Shown here one piece after another: positions 1-6,652 of a DNA stretch of 10,201 bases. The DNA lies in the NCBI GenBank assembly GCA_964551195.1, contig CAZKBI010000026.1:1-10201 (forward strand), given 5' to 3'. This DNA comes from CAYZPB01 sp964551195 (GTDB lineage: Bacteria > Bacillota > Bacilli > Tepidibacillales > Tepidibacillaceae). The position numbers were made by a program, and so were the translations under genes. The notes under the pieces were generated by a model. That model was not told where the DNA came from, did no database searches, and worked only from the letters and a program-made list of their open reading frames with translations. How positions within the stretch are numbered: position 1 is the stretch's first letter; each line of letters begins with the position of its first letter.

Positions 1-383
1 ACAATTACAGGCAACTCACTTACAATCTCACCCTCATAGTAAAAGTCCTTCTCATTCTTTTCTAAATTCCAGGTAATCTGATTGTCAGTGATTTCCGGTT
101 TGATGTTCTCACTTATTGCTTTTATATTTAAATATTCACCTGTATCGATTAGCTCATTTCCAACGTAGTCAAAAAGACGATTGATTACGATCGTTTGATC
201 TACTGTGCCATCGCTATTCAGGACCACATAAATCGTCTGGTCTTTTTTAAATGAGACTCTCTCACTTTCATTTGTATCATCATTAATAGCTGGCCCCTCC
301 GCAGCATAAACAAAGCTGAAGCTACTAAATAGAAGCATTAAGGTTAGTACTATTGAAATTATTTTTTTCCCTTTAAATTTCAT
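1..383 (-). CDS. Secreted protein partnered with MMPL transporter, 5' part only
   Basis: This frame opens with ATG at 383 and runs without a stop to the left edge, so only the first 127 residues are present. Residues 1-28 form a signal peptide: a basic start (KFKGKK), a hydrophobic core and a likely cleavage near VYA-A or YAA-E (residues 25-29). The mature part begins acidic and carries a KDQTIYVVLNSDGTVDQTIV stretch, then an all-beta-looking segment ending in YYEGEIVSELPV. From memory, this N-terminal pattern belongs to Bacillota exported proteins that sit beside MMPL transporters, some of which continue into Leu-x-x-Gly heptad repeats; those repeats would lie outside the window. The start codon directly follows the stop codon of the transporter gene, and its Shine-Dalgarno sequence (AGAAGGAG, 11 bases upstream) lies inside that gene, so the two are probably translationally coupled. 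The function is unknown; a cell-surface accessory factor for the exporter is an inference. Confidence 0.75.
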   Translation of the reverse strand, partial: MKFKGKKIISIVLTLMLLFSSFSFVYAAEGPAINDDTNESERVSFKKDQTIYVVLNSDGTVDQTIVINRLFDYVGNELIDTGEYLNIKAISENIKPEITDNQITWNLEKNEKDFYYEGEIVSELPVI

Positions 384-2510
384 TTAATTCTCTGCTCCTT
401 CTACTAATTGATTACTATTTTTACGTCTACGTCTCCGTTTTTTCCCTTGTTTAGGCCAGCCAATTGTTGTAACCCCAATTAATCTATCGAAAACCAATAG
501 AAAGGCTGGTAACAATATTATAACACTAATCATACTAATAATTGCACCCCGCCCAATCAATAAGCACATTTCTCGAGTTGCTTCCATCGTTGCAATAAAA
601 TAAACACTAAAGGTTGCTGCTACAAGAATGCCACCACTAGTCAAGATTGATTTGCCTACATCTTGAATTGTCTTCTTAATTGCAGTACTAATATTCATCT
701 CATCAAGATTTTCACGATACCTGCTTATAAAAAGTATTGCGTAGTCAACGGTAGCACCTAATTGAATTGCACCGATAATAAGAATACTCATAAAGCTCAT
801 CGGTTCATCAAATACAAATGAAATACCTGTGTTCACCCAGATTGCCAATTCAATAACAAAAATAGCAATAAGCGGGATGAGCAGTGATCGGAAAGTAATC
901 ATTACAATGATATAGATAAATAATACTGACAAGAGATTCGTCAATGCAAAATCTGAATCTGTCACATCTGCCAAATCTTTGTAAGCAAATGAACCACCAG
1001 TTGTATACCATTCATCATAGTTTTTTGCTAACACTTCCCGGACATCTTCAACCATTTGAAATGCCTCATCTGACTCCTCATCGATCTCAATGGATAAGGT
1101 AAACATTGAATATTTATCAGACTGATACATCTCTATGATGCTATCAGGGAGCATAAATTCTGGAAGCTCAATACCGATTAAATTATATAAACCCTGTACA
1201 TTTGCAACATTTGCAAGGTCAGCCAATTCTTCAAGTACAAGGGATTCCTTTAACTTACCTTCTTTCGGTACAATTATAATATTTGTATTGCTCTTTCCAT
1301 AGGTTTCCTCAATCTCCGACTTCGCTACATATGTAATATCTTTATTGGAGATAACATTATCGTAACCATAGTAATACTCAACATTCGCTTGAGCTTGGAA
1401 AGAGAAAAATGCGATAACAATAGCTAAAACAATCCCAATATATTTAAACTTAGAAATTATGCCGCCTAGTTTTTTAAATTCAAGTTTCAGTTCACGGTGT
1501 GTAAAGCGTTCAATCCATTTATCTAGTAAAATTACAGCTGCCGGCAGTAAGGTCATTACAACTATAAGACTGAAAAAGATTCCTTTAGCAAGGACAACTC
1601 CCATATCCTGACCAATGCCATAATCCATAAAAACTAATGCAGTAAAACCAGCAATTGTCGTCGCAGCACTAGCAAAAATCGCTCTAAAAGATAGACTCAT
1701 CGAATTTACCATCGCTTGTGCAACATCAATGCCTTTGCTACGTTCCTCATGGAATCTATGCAAAAGAAAGATTGAATAATCCATTGAGACAGCAAGCTGG
1801 AGAATACTAGCTGCAGAGAAAGTAATCTGTGAAATCTCACCCTGAAATATATTTGTCCCCAAATTAATAATGATTGCTACACCAACTGCAAACAGAAAGA
1901 TAAAGGGTTCTAAGTACGAGGTTGTTGACAGAAAGAGAATTATCAAAATCAGAACTACAGCCACTACTGTATAAATCGGAACTTCTTTTTGAATGCTGTC
2001 TAAAGTTGATTTAGAGCTTGCTGCACTGCCAGCAAGGAAGGCATTGTCATTGTTTTCAATTAGCTCGTAAATTTTTTCAATAGCTGAATGTGTTGAATTG
2101 GTATCGTTTCCTTCAGTAAACGTTATCGTTAAAAGTGCATTACCATCCTTATAAAACTCATCGAGGTATTCCTGCTCAATAAATTCTTCCGCCACCTTAA
2201 CATCTACGAAATTATCAAGCCAGATAACCTCGTCAACTCCGGAAATAACTTCTATTTTCCCCTTAACCACAAGAACATCCGCAATATGCGCATCCTTCAA
2301 GAGCAGATTAGCCGTACCTCCTTGAGCAAATTCAGAGTCCAACATATCCATTCCTTGCTTCGAGTTCGCGTGGTCAGGCATATAAGAAGCATTATCGATG
2401 TTGATATCGACCATTAACATCAAGAAAAAGCAAATTATCGCTATAAGGATATAGAGTATAACAACGGTTTTTGGATGATTTACGATAACCTGACTTATTT
2501 TTTTAAACAT
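384..2510 (-). CDS. MMPL-family (RND superfamily) membrane exporter
   Basis: A 708-residue integral membrane protein with the duplicated RND plan. Each half has one helix (about residues 13-35 and 355-372), a large extracytoplasmic domain (about 36-178 and 373-520), then five helices (about 179-330 and 522-677). The paired Asp-Tyr residues that form the proton relay in MmpL3-type proteins are visible in both halves: D244-Y245 in AVSMDYSIFLLHRFHEE and D589-Y590 in GATVDYAILFISRYRE. Both halves look intact, so a proton-driven exporter of lipids, other hydrophobic molecules or drugs is expected; the substrate cannot be read from the sequence. The protein ends in a strongly basic cytoplasmic tail with a run of five arginines (KKRRRRRK, about 690-697). 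The ATG at 2510 has GGAGG only four bases upstream. It is the first gene of a two-gene unit with the secreted protein downstream, and dyad-rich DNA lies upstream. Family assignment is firm. Confidence 0.93.
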   Translation of the reverse strand: MFKKISQVIVNHPKTVVILYILIAIICFFLMLMVDINIDNASYMPDHANSKQGMDMLDSEFAQGGTANLLLKDAHIADVLVVKGKIEVISGVDEVIWLDNFVDVKVAEEFIEQEYLDEFYKDGNALLTITFTEGNDTNSTHSAIEKIYELIENNDNAFLAGSAASSKSTLDSIQKEVPIYTVVAVVLILIILFLSTTSYLEPFIFLFAVGVAIIINLGTNIFQGEISQITFSAASILQLAVSMDYSIFLLHRFHEERSKGIDVAQAMVNSMSLSFRAIFASAATTIAGFTALVFMDYGIGQDMGVVLAKGIFFSLIVVMTLLPAAVILLDKWIERFTHRELKLEFKKLGGIISKFKYIGIVLAIVIAFFSFQAQANVEYYYGYDNVISNKDITYVAKSEIEETYGKSNTNIIIVPKEGKLKESLVLEELADLANVANVQGLYNLIGIELPEFMLPDSIIEMYQSDKYSMFTLSIEIDEESDEAFQMVEDVREVLAKNYDEWYTTGGSFAYKDLADVTDSDFALTNLLSVLFIYIIVMITFRSLLIPLIAIFVIELAIWVNTGISFVFDEPMSFMSILIIGAIQLGATVDYAILFISRYRENLDEMNISTAIKKTIQDVGKSILTSGGILVAATFSVYFIATMEATREMCLLIGRGAIISMISVIILLPAFLLVFDRLIGVTTIGWPKQGKKRRRRRKNSNQLVEGAEN

Positions 2511-2546
2511 GATACCTCCACAAAATATTTATAATTAGGTGCCTAT

Positions 2547-2577
2547 ATTATAAATTATTGTAATAGACCAAAGTCCA
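2547..2577 (-). promoter_or_regulatory. Candidate promoter of the MMPL gene
   Basis: On the minus strand a perfect TATAAT lies at 2552-2547, and TGGACT (4 of 6 matches to TTGACA) at 2577-2572. The 19 bp spacer is longer than ideal, so the promoter may be weak or need help. It would leave a leader of about 30 bases before the ATG at 2510. A 20 bp dyad at 2561-2580 covers the -35 element and part of the spacer, which would suit repression. Confidence 0.45.
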
Positions 2578-2580
2578 TTA
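2561..2580. promoter_or_regulatory. Operator-like dyad over the MMPL promoter
   Basis: The top strand reads TAAT-a-GAC-caaa-GTC-c-ATTA, an interrupted palindrome with seven paired positions in each 10-base half. Size and shape suit a homodimeric repressor of the TetR or MarR type, families that often control MMPL exporters. No such regulator gene lies in the window, so the protein that would bind is unknown. Confidence 0.4.
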
Positions 2581-2583
2581 AAC

Positions 2584-2602
2584 TTAATAGCATAACTATT
2601 AA
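2584..2602. promoter_or_regulatory. Second operator-like dyad (TTAATAG/CTATTAA)
   Basis: TTAATAG and its exact reverse complement CTATTAA flank a five-base centre. The dyad starts three bases from the one at 2561-2580 and shares its TAATAG and ATTA ends, so the two could be tandem sites for one regulator. The region is AT-rich, which raises the chance of coincidence. Confidence 0.3.
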
Positions 2603-2628
2603 TGTATCACAAAGTGTAGTCTGTTGTC

Positions 2629-2648
2629 ACAGCCTAAAGGCTGTTTTT
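2629..2648 (+). terminator. Hairpin plus T-run inside the divergent spacer
   Basis: ACAGCC-TAAA-GGCTGT forms a perfect six-pair stem with a four-base loop, and a run of five T follows directly, as in a small intrinsic terminator reading rightward. No gene reads into it on the plus strand, since the only neighbour to the left points away. It could end a short unannotated RNA, limit antisense transcription into the rightward gene, or be a chance hairpin. The stem is short, so confidence is moderate. Confidence 0.4.
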
Positions 2649-2681
2649 CAACTATTTTAAATATAAATCATTTTTTCTTTC

Positions 2682-2702
2682 CTATCTATTTAAACTAGAT
2701 AG
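2682..2702. promoter_or_regulatory. Inverted repeat just upstream of the baeRF promoter
   Basis: CTATCTA at 2682-2688 and its exact reverse complement TAGATAG at 2696-2702 are separated by TTTAAAC. The repeat ends one base before the predicted -35 hexamer of the rightward gene, a position suited to an activator or repressor. No known regulator is recognised. Confidence 0.3.
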
Positions 2703-2703
2703 A

Positions 2704-2732
2704 TTGGATAATGTACTTTGTTTTGATATAAT
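2704..2732 (+). promoter_or_regulatory. Predicted sigma-A promoter of the eRF1-like gene
   Basis: A perfect TATAAT at 2727-2732 lies 17 bases from TTGGAT at 2704-2709. Only the TTG of the -35 hexamer matches consensus, but the spacing is ideal. Transcription would start near 2739, leaving a leader of about 58 bases before the ATG at 2797. No riboswitch-like fold is evident in that leader. Confidence 0.6.
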
Positions 2733-2796
2733 AAACTAAGACATAGGCGCTAAGATTAGAACATCCTAGATAAGGCGCACGAAGGGAGAGAACTAT

Positions 2797-3945
2797 ATGA
2801 AATTTACAATTGTTAATGATTTTCCAAACGAGTTCCTGAAAACACAAGAGGGACCTTTCATCTCGTTGTATCAACCGACACATCGACATAGCCCCGACAA
2901 TCTTCAGGACCCTATTATGTACAAAAATCTAGTAAAAAAGGTCGAAGAATCTTTAAAAGAGGGTTACAGTAAACGTGAAATTGAACCCATAATGCAGCCA
3001 TTTTATGAGTTAGCTGATAACAAGCCTTTCTGGCAACATGCACATGACGGCTTAGCGATTCTAGCCAATAAAGATGGTGGTATCATCTATCTTTTGCAAC
3101 GGCCTGTTGCTGAATTAGCAGTTGTAGCTGATAGTTTCCATATCAAACCATTAATCCGAATCTTTCAGTCTGCAGACCGCTATCAAGTTCTAGGCTTAAA
3201 CCGAAGTAAATTTACAATATATGAGGGTGATCGCTACGGATTATCCGAGATTCTTTTCGACGAAGATACACCAACCACAATTGAGGATATACTTGGTGAT
3301 GAATATGACGAAAAATATTTAACAGCTGGAACCTATGCTGGACCAAGTGGTGTTGGAGTGTTTCACGGACATGGTGGAAAAAAAGAAAATCAGGCCAAAG
3401 TAGTTGAGAAATTCTTCCGTCAAGTTGACAGGTATGTTACTGAAGAAGTCTCCAAGCAATCTGGCTTACCATTATTTCTTGTGGCATTAGATGAGTACCA
3501 TACAACATTCCAAACTATTAGCCGCAACCCTTATTTGCAGAAAAAACGAATCGATATTGACTATACCGCTTTAACCACAGACAAACTAAATGAGATTGTC
3601 TGGAAGGAGATGGAGCAAGTCTACTTAGCAAAAACAGATAAGCTAGTCGAATCCTTTCGTAGTGCACAAGCCAAATTGATGGCCAGTGACGATATCGCTC
3701 AAGTAGTGCGTGCGGCGTGGGAAAAACGAATTGACACAGTACTAATCGAGTCAGATCGAATTATCCCTGGTAAGATTGACTATGAGACAGGACACATGGT
3801 TGAGGGTGACCTTAATAATCCGGGTATTGACGATATACTAGATGATCTAGCTGAAAAAGTTATTCGCAATGGCGGTTCAGTTGTTGTCCTTCCTAAAGAG
3901 CGGATGCCAGCTACAACTGGTGTAGCAGCAACTTATAAATATTAA
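2797..3945 (+). CDS. Bacterial eRF1-like protein (baeRF family 3)
   Basis: A 382-residue soluble protein with no signal peptide or membrane segment. It resembles the family-3 bacterial relatives of archaeal/eukaryotic release factor eRF1 and Pelota. Visible landmarks are an N-terminal FISLYQPTHR (21-30), an HGHGGKKEN motif (190-198) ahead of the central RNase H-like domain (about 200-300, with LFLVALDEY), and a C-terminal L7Ae/Pelota-like domain (about 305-382) ending in GGSVVVLP and TGVAATYKY. The GGQ tripeptide that triggers peptide release in eRF1 is not present; HGHGGKK is the nearest glycine-rich loop. The family has been proposed from comparative genomics to act in ribosome rescue or translation control, but I know of no settled function. 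AGGGAG lies about nine bases before the ATG. The gene stands alone with its own promoter and terminator. Confident in family, not in role. Confidence 0.85.
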   Translation: MKFTIVNDFPNEFLKTQEGPFISLYQPTHRHSPDNLQDPIMYKNLVKKVEESLKEGYSKREIEPIMQPFYELADNKPFWQHAHDGLAILANKDGGIIYLLQRPVAELAVVADSFHIKPLIRIFQSADRYQVLGLNRSKFTIYEGDRYGLSEILFDEDTPTTIEDILGDEYDEKYLTAGTYAGPSGVGVFHGHGGKKENQAKVVEKFFRQVDRYVTEEVSKQSGLPLFLVALDEYHTTFQTISRNPYLQKKRIDIDYTALTTDKLNEIVWKEMEQVYLAKTDKLVESFRSAQAKLMASDDIAQVVRAAWEKRIDTVLIESDRIIPGKIDYETGHMVEGDLNNPGIDDILDDLAEKVIRNGGSVVVLPKERMPATTGVAATYKY

Positions 3946-3948
3946 ACT

Positions 3949-3965
3949 TTAGTAAGCTTTACTAA
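3949..3965 (+). other. AT-rich hairpin ahead of the terminator
   Basis: TTAGTAA and TTACTAA form a perfect seven-pair stem around a three-base GCT loop, four bases after the stop codon of the eRF1-like gene and just before the strong terminator. It may add to termination or protect the 3' end of the message, or may be incidental. Confidence 0.35.
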
Positions 3966-3966
3966 T

Positions 3967-3996
3967 AAAAAAGAGCATCATAGGGATGCTCTTTTT
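3967..3996. terminator. Bidirectional intrinsic terminator
   Basis: AAAAAGAGCATC (3968-3979) pairs perfectly with GATGCTCTTTTT (3985-3996) around a five-base loop. The T-run at the right end stops rightward transcripts of the eRF1-like gene. The six A at 3967-3972 become a T-run on the minus strand and stop the leftward operon that ends with lplA at 4003. It sits exactly between the two convergent stop codons. Confidence 0.92.
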
Positions 3997-4002
3997 CTAT
4001 AA

Positions 4003-4989
4003 TTATAATCTAAATTCTGTCAGTAGCCATTTCTTAATCTCTAAATCTTCTTCTTGCTCAAGTTGCAAACACTTGTCCAAGTTCGCAAGTTCGAGTCCAA
4101 TGAGCAATTTTTGCCAACGACTGCTTAGCTGATGATCCATCGCATCTGAAAAAATCTGTGCCTGCAGTATTTTACCATGCTTAATATCTAGCGCAAGCTC
4201 GACCCCGCCCCAATTGAAGCGCCGTTTTAACTTCCGGGCATAGGCTGGCAAATCACCATAACGAAACTCCCATGCAGCATATTTCTCTTTCAATCTCGCA
4301 AGTTCTTCCTGCTCGAAATACGTTTCCACAAGTTCTTCGTACTCAGTTTTAACCCCTGCATACTCCCCAACAAAAGCACCTTTTAGCGCATCCACTAGGT
4401 CCTCTATTCTTAAATTGTCTGCAAGTTCCTTCACGTTAATAACGCGCGAACGAACCGATTTAATACCCTTAGCCCTTATCTTCTCGCTATTTACATTTAA
4501 ATACTCGACCATCTTCGCAAAATCTGTGTTAACCAAAATTGTACCGTGATGAAGTGACCCATCCCCGCGGTGATAAAACGCGTTGCCGGATATTTTTTTG
4601 TCAGCTACCATAATGTCATTGCGTCCAGAGAACACAGCATTAATACCTAGTTTATTAAGCGCAGAAATAATGACACCGACCTGACGGTCGAAATCGTAAT
4701 ATTTTTTATGAGTAAGAAAGGTGAAATTTAGATTGCCAAGGTCGTGATAGACAGCACCGCCACCAGACATGCGGCGAGCTAATTTGCCACCCTCTTGCTC
4801 CAGTTTTTGTGTATTTACCTCGCTGAAGGGATTCTGATTGGCGCCAATGACCACAGTTCGTTCATTCTGCCATAGATAAAAAACCACCTGCTCTTCCCTA
4901 AGATGGTTTAAAAGGTACTCCTCATAGGCTAAATTCTGCCAAGGATTATTACTTTTAGATCGAAAGTAGCTTGCTTCTTCTTGTTTCAT
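4003..4989 (-). CDS. lplA: Lipoate-protein ligase A
   Basis: A 328-residue cytoplasmic enzyme that joins free lipoate to ATP, giving lipoyl-AMP, and transfers it to a lysine of the lipoyl domains of 2-oxoacid dehydrogenases or glycine cleavage H protein. Diagnostic motifs are present: RRMSGGGAVYHDLGNLNF (72-89, lipoate/ATP pocket), GRNDIMV (122-128), KISGNA with K132 matching the active-site lysine of E. coli LplA (K133), and HHGTILV (147-153). The C-terminal accessory domain (about 245-328) is present, so this is a complete one-gene ligase close to the usual 330-340 residues, not a short LplA/LplB pair or an octanoyltransferase. The ATG overlaps the stop of the cation transporter gene by four bases (ATGA), with GGAGG just upstream, so it is translationally coupled. 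It is the last gene of the kinase/regulator operon, an unusual setting that may tie lipoylation to carbon-source sensing. Confidence 0.94.
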   Translation of the reverse strand: MKQEEASYFRSKSNNPWQNLAYEEYLLNHLREEQVVFYLWQNERTVVIGANQNPFSEVNTQKLEQEGGKLARRMSGGGAVYHDLGNLNFTFLTHKKYYDFDRQVGVIISALNKLGINAVFSGRNDIMVADKKISGNAFYHRGDGSLHHGTILVNTDFAKMVEYLNVNSEKIRAKGIKSVRSRVINVKELADNLRIEDLVDALKGAFVGEYAGVKTEYEELVETYFEQEELARLKEKYAAWEFRYGDLPAYARKLKRRFNWGGVELALDIKHGKILQAQIFSDAMDHQLSSRWQKLLIGLELANLDKCLQLEQEEDLEIKKWLLTEFRL

Positions 4990-5870
4990 ATATCCTCCAC
5001 GAGTTGGCAGGCTTCAATATGAATGGTGACACTTGTATTCCCGATTTCTTCATCTAAATCTGCTTCAATCTCTTCGCTGAGCCCATGAGCCTCTCTTACT
5101 GTCAGATTTCCATCAACGCAGAGGTGAAAGTCAATATGTTTAGTAGGACCTGCTCTACGCGTACGGAGTTTATGTACGTCAATATAACGTCCTTGATACC
5201 TTTCTATAACTTCCATAATTTCCGCCTCTTCTTCATCACTCATCCTTTCATCCAATAAAGGACGGAAGGCCTTGACACTTAAGTGCCATGCTTCTCTTAA
5301 AATTATAAGTGCTACTATAATGGCAACTATCGAGTCAATGACATAGAGATTAGTCAATTTAATTATAACTAGACCTAAGGCAACACCAAGGGATGTGTAA
5401 ACATCTGACTTGATATGTAAAGCGTTACCTTCAAGTGCTATCGAATCCTCTTCGCGAGCTACCTTATAAAGAATCTGGGAAACAACTAAGTTCACAGCCG
5501 CTGATATTAGCATTACAAGAATTGCAATGAGAGTAATATTGACTACAGACGGGTGAATAATATTCTGAACCGCTTCTTTTATAATCAGAATTGCTGCAAC
5601 AAAAATTAACAAGGCTTCAGCAAAACCGGTAACGTTCTCAATTTTCCCATGCCCATATGGATGATCATCATCGGCAGGCTTGGACGAAAAGCGAACAGAG
5701 AAAAAAGCCATAAGAGATGCGATCAAGTCTACCCCTGAGTGAATTGCCTCAGAAATAATACTGACCGAACTAGTTACAATTCCCGTTATTCCTTTCATGA
5801 TTATCAATGAAGTATTAGAAATAATTGATAACAATGCATATTTCATTTTTCGGTTAAAAACCATTCGCAT
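4986..5870 (-). CDS. Cation diffusion facilitator (Zn/Fe efflux type)
   Basis: A 294-residue inner-membrane metal/proton antiporter of the CDF family, similar in plan to E. coli YiiP/FieF: six helices (about residues 9-200) and a C-terminal cytoplasmic dimer domain (about 205-294) with the typical HKLRTRRAGPTKHIDFHL stretch. Transport-site residues, counted from the ATG, are H44 and D48 in helix 2 and H152 and D156 in helix 5. This HD-HD set is usual for zinc-type CDFs, while YiiP has DD-HD. The second site, D67/H70/H74 in DDDHPYGHGK, is also present. Metal preference remains an inference. In-frame starts are TTG at 5876, GTG at 5873 and ATG at 5870; AGAAGGG lies 5, 8 and 11 bases upstream of them respectively. 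I chose ATG, but GTG is nearly as good. The gene follows the response regulator by fewer than 20 bases and overlaps lplA by four. Confidence 0.9.
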   Translation of the reverse strand: MRMVFNRKMKYALLSIISNTSLIIMKGITGIVTSSVSIISEAIHSGVDLIASLMAFFSVRFSSKPADDDHPYGHGKIENVTGFAEALLIFVAAILIIKEAVQNIIHPSVVNITLIAILVMLISAAVNLVVSQILYKVAREEDSIALEGNALHIKSDVYTSLGVALGLVIIKLTNLYVIDSIVAIIVALIILREAWHLSVKAFRPLLDERMSDEEEAEIMEVIERYQGRYIDVHKLRTRRAGPTKHIDFHLCVDGNLTVREAHGLSEEIEADLDEEIGNTSVTIHIEACQLVEDI

Positions 5871-5887
5871 CACCAATTCTGCCCTTC

Positions 5888-6652
5888 TTAAAACAATAGA
5901 AGTTTACGTAGTTCTTTAGTCTGTATTCTACTAACTGGAATCCTGCTTCCTTCCTTATCAGCAACTACAAGCGAATAGGTGCCGTGAAAAGACGGAGCTA
6001 GTTCTAGAACTTTATCGAGATTCACAATATAGCTACGATGTGTTCGGAAAAAAGTTCTAGGATTAAGCTTTTCTGCCAGCGCACTTAGTGTGTAGCGGCT
6101 GATCAATTTTTTGTCATAGGTTCTTATAAACACATAATTGTCCTCAGTATATACGAAAATAATTTCGTTTACATCCACCATCATTAGCTTTCCTTTGTGC
6201 TCGGCCGTTAAACGAGTAAGCCGCTCACCTTCTTGCAAGCCACCATTTTTCTCTACTGTGGATGCTAATTCTAATTCGCTACGCTTACCATAATCAGCAA
6301 TAACACGCTCAATTGCTCGATCAAGCTTCTTCTGTTCAATCGGCTTAAGAATATAATCAACTACATCAACATCGAAGGCCTTTAAGGCATAATCTTCATG
6401 TGCTGTAACGTAAATTATGAGAGGTGAATTCTCCTCTTTTTTTATCTCCATGCCAATCTCAATTCCGTTGCTTGTTGGAAAACTAATATCAAGAAATACT
6501 AAGTGATAGTCGATAGCTTTAATCAGTTCAAGAGCCTCAGCAACACTTGCTGCCTCTCCGACCACCTCTATCTCCGGATACTTGTTTAAAAGAAAGCGCA
6601 ATTCTTCACGTGCTGGATATTCATCATCTACAATCAGTGTTCTTATTCCCAT
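5888..6652 (-). CDS. LytTR-family response regulator
   Basis: A 254-residue transcription regulator. The receiver domain (about 1-120) has the acidic pair D9-D10, phosphoacceptor D55 in LVFLDISFP, T83 and K103 in YILKPI, all intact. After a variable linker (about 122-145), the LytTR DNA-binding domain (about 146-254) shows the typical IIFVYTEDNYVFIRT, FFRTHRSYIVNL and PVSRIQTKELRKLL segments. LytTR proteins bind pairs of 9-bp direct repeats about 21 bp apart; just such a pair lies at 7855-7884. The ATG at 6652 lies within the last codons of the kinase gene (10-base overlap), with AGGTGAT as ribosome binding site, so kinase and regulator are made together. This is a LytT/AgrA/BtsR-type protein; in relatives of this class the targets are often transporter genes for pyruvate and similar acids, or cell-wall and murein hydrolase functions. 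Confidence 0.95.
   Translation of the reverse strand: MGIRTLIVDDEYPAREELRFLLNKYPEIEVVGEAASVAEALELIKAIDYHLVFLDISFPTSNGIEIGMEIKKEENSPLIIYVTAHEDYALKAFDVDVVDYILKPIEQKKLDRAIERVIADYGKRSELELASTVEKNGGLQEGERLTRLTAEHKGKLMMVDVNEIIFVYTEDNYVFIRTYDKKLISRYTLSALAEKLNPRTFFRTHRSYIVNLDKVLELAPSFHGTYSLVVADKEGSRIPVSRIQTKELRKLLLF

Noticed and set aside
2740..2796. Possible riboswitch or structured leader before the eRF1-like gene
   Set aside because: The leader is only about 58 bases and I found no strong stem, conserved box or terminator/antiterminator pair.
2695..2889. Minus-strand 64-codon open frame
   Set aside because: It overlaps the start of the eRF1-like gene and its promoter, has no ribosome binding site I could see, and its translation resembles no protein family.
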